Part shown: one piece after another, positions 34,783-42,625 of the stretch
Position numbering within the stretch: position 1 is the first letter of the stretch
Layout of the letters: the number at the start of each line of letters is the position of its first letter
NCBI GenBank assembly: GCA_963733945.1
Contig: CAVTFD010000039.1
Location: 1 to 64,000 of the forward strand
Origin: AP-15 sp963733945
Lineage (GTDB): Bacteria > Pseudomonadota > Alphaproteobacteria > ATCC43930 > CGMCC-115725
Length of the DNA stretch: 64,000 nt
Direction: 5' to 3'
The notes under the pieces: model-generated
The model's input: only the letters and a program-made list of their open reading frames with translations
Told to the model about the DNA's origin: nothing
The model's database searches: none
Translations under genes and position numbers: made by a program

Positions 34783-35433
34783 ATGGCCACGCTCGACGAG
34801 ATCGTTGCGGCGGCGGCGAAGGTGTTCCGGACCAAGGGCTATCACGCCGCGACGGTGCGCGACATCGCCGACGAGGTCGGCATACTGAAGGGCAGCCTCT
34901 ATCATCATTTCGAGAGCAAGGAGGCATTGCTCTATCTCGTCGTCAAAGAGCCGATCGCGCAAATGTATCGGACGATCGCAGCGATCGCCGATGCGGATTT
35001 GGCGCCGACCGAGAAGCTGCGCCGGGCGATATTGGCGCATCTGGAAGCGTTCGACCGCCATTACCCGCATCTTTTTGTTTATCTGCGCGAGCGCGAGTCG
35101 GTAAAGCGCCGGTTTCGCGAAATGATCGGCTTTTCGCCAAAAGATTATGAAGGGTGCTGGCAGCAGATTCTGCGCGATGGGGTCGAGAATGGGGAATTTC
35201 GAGCCGAACTCGATATCCAGGTGACTTCGTATGGGCTGCTGGGGATGCTGAATTGGGCGTACAAATGGTACGATCCGCAGGGCCGCCTGAGCGTCCAAGA
35301 GGTCGCCGAGCAATTCACCTCGCTGGCGCTCGCCGGTCTCGCCGCGGCCAAACCACACCGCGCGCCGATCGGTAATCGCCCGACGTCCGGCAGTGTTAAG
35401 GCGGGCGCTCGCCGCCGCGCTGCCCGGCTTTGA
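34783..35433 (+). CDS. TetR family transcriptional regulator
   Basis: 216 residues. N-terminal HTH: IVAAAAKVFRTKGYHAATVR, then DIADEVGILKGSLYHHFESK, with the typical TetR recognition helix and YHHF. The C-terminal ligand domain (about 50-190) is not diagnostic; the tail is basic. It lies between the divergent flavin hydroxylase and the dioxygenase genes, and is the likely repressor of both. A palindrome about 30 nt downstream, before the amidohydrolase gene, is a candidate operator. Confidence 0.92.
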   Translation: MATLDEIVAAAAKVFRTKGYHAATVRDIADEVGILKGSLYHHFESKEALLYLVVKEPIAQMYRTIAAIADADLAPTEKLRRAILAHLEAFDRHYPHLFVYLRERESVKRRFREMIGFSPKDYEGCWQQILRDGVENGEFRAELDIQVTSYGLLGMLNWAYKWYDPQGRLSVQEVAEQFTSLALAGLAAAKPHRAPIGNRPTSGSVKAGARRRAARL

Positions 35434-35464
35434 CAAAACCCGATCGAGAGGATAGGTTTTTCGC

Positions 35465-35480
35465 TACCAAACGCTTGGTT
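35465..35480. promoter_or_regulatory. Candidate TetR operator palindrome
   Basis: ACCAA-ACGC-TTGGT inverted repeat (35466-35479), followed by TTGGTTGG direct repeats at 35475 and 35494. It sits between tetR and the amidohydrolase start at 35533, where the dioxygenase operon promoter should be. Assignment to this regulator is by position only. Confidence 0.45.
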
Positions 35481-35532
35481 GGTAAGTTGGCCTTTGGTTG
35501 GTTGCTCTCTGGTGTCCGATAGGAGACGGATC

Positions 35533-36657
35533 ATGCGCAACGCTTACAACGTCATCGATGCCGACGGTCATATCCTCGAGCCGCTCGATCTGTGGGACAA
35601 ATACATCGACCCGAAATTTCGCGATCGGGCGCCGAAGATCGTCAAGGGCGAGAACGGCAAGGAGCGGCTGGTCATCGAGGAGCACACCGTCGGCAATGCC
35701 CAGCTCGGCATCGGCCGGATCGGCGCAGTCGGCGCCCGCCAGGGAGTGGTCGCGGCCGACACGATGGACTACAAGGACGGCAAGCCGGGCGGGTTCGACC
35801 CGCATAAGCGCATCCCCGATATGGATGCCGACGGCATCGACGCGGCTTTTCTCTATCCGAGCCTCGGGTTGTTCTCGGGCGCCATCCATGACCCCGAGCT
35901 CGCGGCCGCGGTGTGCCGCGCCTACAACCGCTGGCTCGCCGATTACTGCAAGCCCTATCCCGACCGGCTGTTCGGGGTCGCCATGCTGCCGTTGCAATCG
36001 GTTGAGCTGGCGATCAAGGAGATGCAGTTCGCGAAGAAGGAATTGGGCTTCCGCGGCGGCTTTATCCGGCCCAACCCCTACAGCGACAAGATGATCCACG
36101 ACGAACGTTACGAGCCGTTCTGGCAGGCGGCCGAAGATCTCGACTTCGCGATCGGCTTTCACGAGGGCGCATCGAGCGGCATGCCGACGGTCGGCGTCGA
36201 CCGCTTCGAGGGCCGCGGCGCCCGGCACATCATCAGCCACACGATGGAGATGATGCTGGCCTGCATGAGCGTGATCTGGGGCGGCGTGTGCGAACGCCAT
36301 CCGAAAATCCGGATCGCCTTCCTCGAATTGGGCGGCGGTTGGATCGCACCCTGGCTCGACCGTATGGACCGTCATTTCGACGACCAGGGCTTCAACGATT
36401 CCGGTCTGACGACGCGGCCGAGCGAATTGTTCCAGCGCAATTGCTGGATCTCGTTCGAGCCGGTCGAGGGCAGCATCAAGGCGCTGGCCGATTACATCGG
36501 GCCGCATAAGATCCTGTGGGCGACCGACTATCCGCACCCGGATGGCTTCTTCCCCGGCGCCCCGAAAATGATCATGGATCGCATGGAAGGTCTCTCGCCC
36601 GAGACCAAGCACCAGGTCATGGCGGGCGGCGCCATGGGCCTGTACGGGCTGAACTGA
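35533..36657 (+). CDS. Amidohydrolase family protein (ACMSD-like metal-dependent hydrolase/decarboxylase)
   Basis: 374 residues, TIM-barrel amidohydrolase-2 type: NVIDADGHILEPLDLWDKYI (the DxH-type first metal motif, here DGH), FHEGASS, and FLELGGGWIAPWLDRMD. WATDYPHPDG supplies the late catalytic Asp. Start at 35533 after GGAGACGGATC. Members hydrolyse or decarboxylate aromatic-ring-derived acids; the exact substrate cannot be read. First gene of the apparent catabolic operon. Confidence 0.88.
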   Translation: MRNAYNVIDADGHILEPLDLWDKYIDPKFRDRAPKIVKGENGKERLVIEEHTVGNAQLGIGRIGAVGARQGVVAADTMDYKDGKPGGFDPHKRIPDMDADGIDAAFLYPSLGLFSGAIHDPELAAAVCRAYNRWLADYCKPYPDRLFGVAMLPLQSVELAIKEMQFAKKELGFRGGFIRPNPYSDKMIHDERYEPFWQAAEDLDFAIGFHEGASSGMPTVGVDRFEGRGARHIISHTMEMMLACMSVIWGGVCERHPKIRIAFLELGGGWIAPWLDRMDRHFDDQGFNDSGLTTRPSELFQRNCWISFEPVEGSIKALADYIGPHKILWATDYPHPDGFFPGAPKMIMDRMEGLSPETKHQVMAGGAMGLYGLN

Positions 36658-36735
36658 GGCGCGCGGGGCGGCGCCGCGCATGCCGCGGCGCCGCCCCGGC
36701 CGTCTTCTGCGGGGGCAACGTGTCGGGAGGAAGAG

Positions 36736-37026
36736 ATGTCGCTCAGACTGGTGGTCTCGATCACCGCCGCGCCCGGCAAGGGCGGGGAATTGGCGCAGGC
36801 CTATAGAGGACGCTGTTTGGAGGTCATGAAGGAGCCGGGCTGCGAGCAGTTCGAGGTGTTTCAGAGCGTCGTCAACCCCGACAAGCTCGCATTGCTCGAG
36901 CGCTGGACCGACCAGGCGGCGCTCGACGTCCACGCCAAGCTCAATACCACGCGGCCGCCGCTCCTTCGCGGGCTGCGGGTCGGCAATGGCGAGCGCGAGG
37001 ACTACGAATACAAGCGCACCCGCTGA
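36736..37026 (+). CDS. Antibiotic biosynthesis monooxygenase (ABM) domain protein
   Basis: 96 residues with a dimeric alpha-beta-barrel ferredoxin-like fold: LRLVVSITAAPGKGGELAQA, EPGCEQFEVFQSVVNPDKLA, LLERWTDQAALDVHAKL. Cofactor-free oxygenase or quinone-handling role in relatives. Spaced 78 nt after the amidohydrolase with GGGAGGAAGAG before the ATG; part of the same operon. Confidence 0.85.
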   Translation: MSLRLVVSITAAPGKGGELAQAYRGRCLEVMKEPGCEQFEVFQSVVNPDKLALLERWTDQAALDVHAKLNTTRPPLLRGLRVGNGEREDYEYKRTR

Positions 37027-37058
37027 GGCTCGCAGGGCATCGTCAGAGTGAGGGCGTC

Positions 37059-37856
37059 ATGGGCTGGCTCGACGGGCAGGTAGCGCTGGTCACGGGCGGC
37101 GGCTCGGGTATCGGCCGGGCTGTCGTCGAACGTTATGTCGAAGAGGGCGCGCGGGTCGCGGTCATGGACCGCGTCCCCGGCCGCGGCGAGGAGCTGCGGG
37201 CGCGGTTCGGCAATCAGGTGACCGCAATCAGCGGCGACGTGAGCCGGCTCGACGACAACAAGCGAGCGGTCGCGGAAACTGTTGCCGCCTTCGGCCGGCT
37301 CGACATCTTTGTCGGCAATGCCGGGGTGCTCGACGGCTTCCTGCGGCTCGCCGACTTGGCGGAAGCCAGCATCGCTGCCGCCTGCGACGAGTTGTTTGCG
37401 GTCAACGTCAAGGGCTGCATCCTGGGGGCCAAGGCGGCGCTCCACGAACTCGATAAAAGCAAAGGCTGCATGATTTTTACCGCGTCGGGGGCGGGATTTA
37501 CCTCCGCTGGCGGCGGTGTGATCTATACGGCGTCAAAGCATGCGGTGGTCGGCATTATTCGGCAATTGGCGGTCGAATTGGGGCCGAATATACGGGTGAA
37601 CGGTGTCGCTCCTGGCGGGACGATTACCGATCTGCGCAGTGTCGCGGCCTTGCAGCTCGAAGATCGCTCGCAATTTGATCTTCCGGGTGCGGCCGAGCGG
37701 ATCGCCGCCGGCAACCCGTTGCAAATCGCGCTCGACCCGGCCGACCTTGCCGGCGCTTTTGTGTTTCTGGCGTCGCGCGCCAATGCCCGCGGCATTACCG
37801 GATCAGTCGTCTCGGTTGACGCCGGATCGACCTTGCGGATGATGCGGCGGAGTTGA
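37059..37856 (+). CDS. Short-chain dehydrogenase, probable cis-dihydrodiol dehydrogenase
   Basis: 265 residues. NAD motif TGGGSGIGRAVVERY, NAG in FVGNAGVLDGF, and catalytic Tyr-Lys in VIYTASKHAVVG. The IRVNGVAPGGTITDLR and SLD-like ends resemble BphB/2,3-dihydrodiol dehydrogenases, which rearomatise the product of ring-hydroxylating dioxygenases. Adjacency to the Rieske genes supports that reading. Downstream is a 134-nt gap with a small hairpin (CACGGA/TCCGTG, 37878-37894) lacking a U-tract. Confidence 0.85.
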   Translation: MGWLDGQVALVTGGGSGIGRAVVERYVEEGARVAVMDRVPGRGEELRARFGNQVTAISGDVSRLDDNKRAVAETVAAFGRLDIFVGNAGVLDGFLRLADLAEASIAAACDELFAVNVKGCILGAKAALHELDKSKGCMIFTASGAGFTSAGGGVIYTASKHAVVGIIRQLAVELGPNIRVNGVAPGGTITDLRSVAALQLEDRSQFDLPGAAERIAAGNPLQIALDPADLAGAFVFLASRANARGITGSVVSVDAGSTLRMMRRS

Positions 37857-37990
37857 GGCAAGAAAGACGTGGAGGCCCACGGATCAAGTCCGTGAGCTGA
37901 AGGCCCACGGGTCAGGCCCGGCCACGGGCGTAGGGACGTGAAACCGCCAGCGAAGCGCGGATCTCAGCGAGAGCTGATCAGGAGACAGGG

Positions 37991-39292
37991 ATGGTGAGGG
38001 ATCTGAACGGGTTGGTGGACAGCGGCAACGGCCTCGTCAGCCGCCGCATTTTTATCGAGCCGGAAATCTACGAGCAGGAGCTGACGCAGATTTTTGCGCG
38101 CTGCTGGTTGTATCTGTGCCACGACAGCCAGATCCCGCAGCCCGGCGACTTCTTCACCACCTATATGGGCGAGGACCCGGTGCTGGTAGCGCGTGACAGC
38201 AATGGTCAGGTGCACGCCTTTTTAAATGTCTGCCGCCACCGAGGCAACCGGCTGTGCCGCGCCGATACCGGCAATGCCGCCGCCTTCACCTGTGCCTATC
38301 ACGGCTGGACCTATCGTAATGACGGGCGGCTGGCCGGGGTACCCTATTTGAAGGAAGCCTATCACGACGAGCTCGACCGCGACCGCTGGGGCCTCGTGCC
38401 GGTGGCGCAGCTCGACAGTTACAAAGGGCTATGGTTCGCCACTTTCGACGCCGACGCGCCGCCGCTACACGACTATCTGGGCGAGATGAAGTGGTATCTC
38501 GACATGTTTTTTGATCGCCGCGAGGGCGGCATCGAAATTATCGGCGGCATGCACAAATGGATCATGCCGTGCAACTGGAAATTCCCGGCCGAGAACTTTG
38601 CCGGTGACGGCTATCATGTGCACTGGAGCCACCTGTCAGCGGTGCAGACCGGCTCGGGCGGGGATTTCCGCACCCGGCCGGACAATGCCGGACGGGCATT
38701 GTCGCCGGGTAACGGCCACAGTGCGATGATAACCGGCCCAGACATGCCGGCGGACATGCCGCATCCGGCCGTGCTCGCCTATGAGGAGCAGATCCGTCCG
38801 GAGTTGCAGCAGCGACTGGGGCCGCGCATCGACCGCGGCAACCCGGTCGCCGCCACGGTGTTTCCGAACCTGTCGATCCTGCGCCCGACCTCGCGCACGC
38901 TGCGCGTCTGGCATCCGCGTGGTCCCGACAAGACCGAATGCTGGGCCTTTGTCTATACGGACAAGGCGGCGCCGACCGAAGTCAAGGAGGCGATCCGTCT
39001 CGCCGGGGCCCGGGTGTTCGGACCCGGCGGCACGTTCGAGCAGGACGACATGGACAATTGGCAAGGCTGCACCCAGACCGGCCGTGGGGTCGTTGCCAGG
39101 CGCCATGCGCTGAACTACGCGATGGGCCTCGGGCGTGAGCGCTTTGAGCCGGATTTCGGGGCCGTTGCCAGCGACTACCGCTACAGCGAGAGCAATCATC
39201 GCGGATTTTACCGCCGCTGGGCTGAGCTGATGGATGGAGGCGACTGGAGCCGGCTCGGCGCCGGGTATAATGGGGGTGCCGATGGCAAATGA
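37991..39292 (+). CDS. Rieske ring-hydroxylating dioxygenase alpha subunit 1
   Basis: 433 residues. Rieske 2Fe-2S motif CRHRGNRLC ... CAYHGWTYRNDG (C-x-H and C-x2-H). The catalytic domain's two-His iron site lies in GDGYHVHWSHLSA, with the carboxylate in FEQDDMDNWQ. This is the catalytic subunit of an aromatic-ring dioxygenase of the biphenyl/phenylpropionate-like class. GGAGACAGGG precedes the ATG. No ferredoxin or reductase gene is nearby. Very similar to the next gene, whose start lies inside this one's end. Confidence 0.93.
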   Translation: MVRDLNGLVDSGNGLVSRRIFIEPEIYEQELTQIFARCWLYLCHDSQIPQPGDFFTTYMGEDPVLVARDSNGQVHAFLNVCRHRGNRLCRADTGNAAAFTCAYHGWTYRNDGRLAGVPYLKEAYHDELDRDRWGLVPVAQLDSYKGLWFATFDADAPPLHDYLGEMKWYLDMFFDRREGGIEIIGGMHKWIMPCNWKFPAENFAGDGYHVHWSHLSAVQTGSGGDFRTRPDNAGRALSPGNGHSAMITGPDMPADMPHPAVLAYEEQIRPELQQRLGPRIDRGNPVAATVFPNLSILRPTSRTLRVWHPRGPDKTECWAFVYTDKAAPTEVKEAIRLAGARVFGPGGTFEQDDMDNWQGCTQTGRGVVARRHALNYAMGLGRERFEPDFGAVASDYRYSESNHRGFYRRWAELMDGGDWSRLGAGYNGGADGK

Positions 39293-40562
39293 CTGCGCCC
39301 GCCTCGTCGACAACGAACGCGGCCTGCTAAGCCGCCGTATCTTTATCGAGCCGGCGATCTACGAGCAGGAATTGCAGCAGATCTTTGCCCGCTGCTGGCT
39401 CTTTCTGTGCCATGAGAGCCAGATTCCCGCGCCCGGCGATTTCCTCACCACCTATATGGGCGAAGATCCCGTGCTGGTGGTGCGCGATACGCAAGGCGAG
39501 GTGCACGCCTTTCTGAACGTCTGCCGTCACCGCGGCAACCGGCTGTGCCGTGCCGATGCCGGCAATGCCGCCGCCTTCACCTGCGCCTATCACGGCTGGA
39601 CTTATCGCAATGACGGGCGGCTGGTCGGGGTACCGTATCTAAAGGAAGCCTACCACAACGAATTGGATCGGGAGCGCTGGGGACTCGTGCGGGTGGCGCA
39701 ACTCGCCAATTACAAGGGGCTGTTCTTCGCCACCTTCGATGCCCAGGCGCCGCCATTGCGCGATTATCTCGGCGAGATGGCGTGGTATCTTGACACGTTC
39801 GTCGACCGGCGGGACGGCGGGATCGAAATCGTCGCGACCCATAAATGGGTCATGCCGTGCAACTGGAAGTTCCCGGCCGAGAATTTCGGCGGCGACGCCT
39901 ATCACGTGTCATGGAGCCACCTGTCGGCGATGACGATCGGATTCAGCGTCGGGTCCACCGCGAGCCCGACCCACGGCAACCGGATGGTATCGCCCGGGAA
40001 CGGCCACGTTCTGATCTGTATCAATCCCGACAATTTCGGCGACGCGCCGATGGCGGCGATCCAGGCCTACGAGCGCGAGATCCGGCCCGAAGTCAACCGG
40101 CGGCTTGGCCCGCGTGCGACGCTGACCAACCCGATCGTCGGCACCGTCTTTCCGAACTTCTCGCTATTGCGCGGCACCTCGCGCACGTTTCGCGTGTGGC
40201 AGCCGCGGGGGCCCGGCAAGACCGAAGTGTGGTCATATGTGTTTGTCGACAAAGCGGCTCCGGCGGAGGTCAAGGAGGCGTTCCGACTGGCCGGGGTTCG
40301 CGGGTTCAGCCCGTCAGGCACGTTTGAGCAGGACGATATGGACAACTGGCAGGAATGCACCCAGACCTGTCGCGGCGCCGCCTCTCGGCGTATGCCGGTG
40401 AACAATCAGATGGGGCTCGGACACGAGCGCTTCGATCCGGCGCTCGGCGCGTGGGCGAGCGATTCCGGCTTTAGCGAGAGCAACCATCGCCAGTTCTACG
40501 GGCGCTGGGCCCAGCTGATGAAGGCGGAAAGCTGGGCCGACCTGGCGCGCAGCAACGGATAG
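39282..40562 (+). CDS. Rieske ring-hydroxylating dioxygenase alpha subunit 2
   Basis: 426 residues from ATG 39282, 11 nt before the stop of alpha 1. Rieske motif CRHRGNRLC ... CAYHGWTYRNDG, identical to its neighbour; iron site GDAYHVSWSHLSA; carboxylate FEQDDMDNWQECTQ. The Rieske half is nearly identical to alpha 1. The catalytic pocket region differs more (MTIGFSVGSTASPTHGNRMV against VQTGSGGDFRTRPDNAGRAL), so the two may accept different substrates. A tandem duplication with divergence is the simplest origin. Confidence 0.93.
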   Translation: MANDCARLVDNERGLLSRRIFIEPAIYEQELQQIFARCWLFLCHESQIPAPGDFLTTYMGEDPVLVVRDTQGEVHAFLNVCRHRGNRLCRADAGNAAAFTCAYHGWTYRNDGRLVGVPYLKEAYHNELDRERWGLVRVAQLANYKGLFFATFDAQAPPLRDYLGEMAWYLDTFVDRRDGGIEIVATHKWVMPCNWKFPAENFGGDAYHVSWSHLSAMTIGFSVGSTASPTHGNRMVSPGNGHVLICINPDNFGDAPMAAIQAYEREIRPEVNRRLGPRATLTNPIVGTVFPNFSLLRGTSRTFRVWQPRGPGKTEVWSYVFVDKAAPAEVKEAFRLAGVRGFSPSGTFEQDDMDNWQECTQTCRGAASRRMPVNNQMGLGHERFDPALGAWASDSGFSESNHRQFYGRWAQLMKAESWADLARSNG

Positions 40563-40575
40563 GCGGGAGCCGGGC

Positions 40576-41127
40576 ATGCCGGGGATGAATGAAGACGTCA
40601 CCCGCGAGGTAGAGCAGTTCCTCTATCGCGAGGCGCGGCTGTTGGACGAGCGGCGCTTTCACGAGTGGCTGGAGCTGTTGACGGACGACATCCACTATTG
40701 GATGGGCTCGCGAAGCAACCGCTATCCGAGGATCAGCAAGGCGATTGCGATCCTTGATCCCGATCGTTACGTCGAGGACGATCTGACCAAGGCGGACGAA
40801 CTGGCGATCCTTGACGAGGACAAGACGAGCCTCACCAGCCGCGTCGCGCGGCTGGACACGGGCATGGCCTGGGCCGAGGACCCGCCGTCGCGCACGCGCC
40901 ATCTGATCACCAATATCGAGGTGGAACCCGGCGATGCGGCAGCGGAGGTCAAGGTCTATTCGAATTTCATGGTCTACCGAAGCCGGGCGGAGACCGAACA
41001 AGATTTCTATGTCGGCGCCAGACTGGATGTCCTGCGGCGGGTCACCGGCGCCTGGAAGATCGCTGGCCGCAAGATCACTCTCGACCAGAACGTGCTGCTC
41101 GCCAAGAACGTCAGCATCTTCTTCTGA
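40576..41127 (+). CDS. Ring-hydroxylating dioxygenase beta subunit
   Basis: 183 residues with the SnoaL/NTF2-like fold of the dioxygenase small subunit: EVEQFLYREARLLDERRFHE, WLELLTDDIHYWMG, THLITNIEV-like RHLITNIEVE, SNFMVYRSRAETEQDFYVGA, and ITLDQNVLLAKNVSIFF. Follows alpha 2 by 13 nt. One beta gene serves two alpha genes, implying alternative alpha-beta hexamers or one inactive alpha. Confidence 0.93.
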   Translation: MPGMNEDVTREVEQFLYREARLLDERRFHEWLELLTDDIHYWMGSRSNRYPRISKAIAILDPDRYVEDDLTKADELAILDEDKTSLTSRVARLDTGMAWAEDPPSRTRHLITNIEVEPGDAAAEVKVYSNFMVYRSRAETEQDFYVGARLDVLRRVTGAWKIAGRKITLDQNVLLAKNVSIFF

Positions 41128-41462
41128 CTGAAATCTGGTGCGGGTGCTCCGGCAGCGACGACGCGCAGCAACTGCTATTCGCGGGGAGCGATCCGGCCCG
41201 CTATGCATGGGACCGAGGCGATCGCAGCGGCGAATTAACGAAATTTTAACCGGCTTCTGTTGCTATCGACTTAAAAGCAGGCAATAACTTTACGTAGCAT
41301 CAGCATGGATTTCGGGCCATTGCCCCATCAGGGTAAGGCGACCCACAGTCGCTGCGAATTACGGTTCTTCCGATGTCGTAGGCTGCGAGCACCTTGATCA
41401 ACGATTACACCGCAAGCTGCGCGACAGCGCACAGGCTTGCGGGCCAGGTTTAGGGATCGGCG
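41128..41462. other. Intergenic region, about 335 bp
   Basis: Between the dioxygenase operon and a membrane protein gene. The middle (about 41235-41300) is locally AT-rich and could hold a promoter for the downstream gene. I see no terminator hairpin with a T-run and no RNA gene. Confidence 0.5.
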
Positions 41463-42578
41463 ATGCGACCATGGATAATCGTCTTGTCGAGCGCGACTGC
41501 CGCGATCGCCGCCGCGGCCGCAATGGCGTGGCCTGCCCTGTCGCTGACGCCTCCCGCCGCCATCGCAGCGGCCTTGATTCCACTGATGCCGACTCTCTTG
41601 GTGACGGCGCTCGCCGTCTATGCGCTCTGCGCTATTGTACTTGCCGCCGGCAATCTGGTTGTCCTCAGCCTCTGGCTGCGCCGCCAGCTGGCTCCCGGCC
41701 CGGCGCATCAAGGTCCGGCTCGCCCCGACTGGGCGGCCTTCGCCGAAAGCGAACTGCGGCGGCTAGCGCCGCCGTCGGCTAACCCCCAGCCGCGCTCGGC
41801 CAGACCGGATGGCGTGGTCGTGCTGCAAGGCCGGTTTCATCCGGAGGAAGCACGAAAAGAAGTGGCGCGGCTTTACTATATCTGGGCGGCGCGCACGCAT
41901 TTCTTCAGCGCATTGATCGCACTCGCTTGCGCGGTAGCATTGGGCGCGGCCCAGCAACATGGGCTGTTGCCGATTGTCACCGGACTGATCCCAACCGTTC
42001 CTGCGGGATTGATCCTGGTCGGGCTGATTCTGCTCGCCGCCCTCGCCCGCCTCGCTGTCGACGTTACGATCGACCCTTTGATCGAGGCGATCTCAGGGTT
42101 CCCGACCGAGTCGATGGACGTCTCGCTCCTCCGCCGCGCGGTGGAGCTGCTCGAAGCTGCCCCGACGCCGCGCCGGGAGCGCGATCTTGGTGACCCTGCC
42201 CCGATCTCGCAGATTCCCGATCGGTTGGTCAGCGCCCTCGAAGAGGGACATCGCGCGTTGTCCAATGCCATCGAGCGCCTATCCGCGACGACCGACGGGC
42301 TCGCATCCACCGCCCAATCTTCGATTGAAACCCTCGAAAGCACGTTTCGCTTGGCCGAACAACGCCAGCTGCCGGCAATGGCCGACATGGCCGAGGCATC
42401 ACAACTTCGACAGGCGATGGTGGCCCTAACCGCGGCGCTGGAGCGCGTCCCGACAGGACCCGCCACCACCAGAGATATGGCGCCCGGCACCGATCTCGCC
42501 GCCCGGCGGAAAGAGGCTCAGCCTGATCTCGCCGACCAGCTGAAACAGCTGCTGCAGGAGATCGGGACCGTTCCGTAA
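41463..42578 (+). CDS. Hypothetical membrane protein with coiled-coil C-terminus
   Basis: Not recognised. 371 residues: two hydrophobic segments near the N-terminus (IIVLSSATAAIAAAAAMAW; LLVTALAVYALCAIVLAAGN), a cytoplasmic loop, and two more (FFSALIALACAVALGAA; GLILVGLILLAALARLAVDV). The C-terminal region is Ala/Leu/Glu-rich and helical (ISQIPDRLVSALEEGHRALS onward), probably a coiled coil. This resembles the layout of MotA-like or anti-sigma scaffold proteins but without their motifs. Convergent with prsT. Confidence 0.6.
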   Translation: MRPWIIVLSSATAAIAAAAAMAWPALSLTPPAAIAAALIPLMPTLLVTALAVYALCAIVLAAGNLVVLSLWLRRQLAPGPAHQGPARPDWAAFAESELRRLAPPSANPQPRSARPDGVVVLQGRFHPEEARKEVARLYYIWAARTHFFSALIALACAVALGAAQQHGLLPIVTGLIPTVPAGLILVGLILLAALARLAVDVTIDPLIEAISGFPTESMDVSLLRRAVELLEAAPTPRRERDLGDPAPISQIPDRLVSALEEGHRALSNAIERLSATTDGLASTAQSSIETLESTFRLAEQRQLPAMADMAEASQLRQAMVALTAALERVPTGPATTRDMAPGTDLAARRKEAQPDLADQLKQLLQEIGTVP

Positions 42579-42625
42579 CAGCACGCCCGGCGGTGTTACC
42601 GCCGGGCGCAGCGGCAGCAGCGCGA

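Noticed and set aside
35464..36933. 489-codon minus-strand open frame opposite the amidohydrolase
   Set aside because: The plus-strand amidohydrolase has metal motifs and a good ribosome site; the antisense frame has shadow-like composition and no motif.
37878..37894. Terminator after the dihydrodiol dehydrogenase gene
   Set aside because: The 6-bp CACGGA/TCCGTG hairpin has no T-run, and the dioxygenase genes follow in the same direction.
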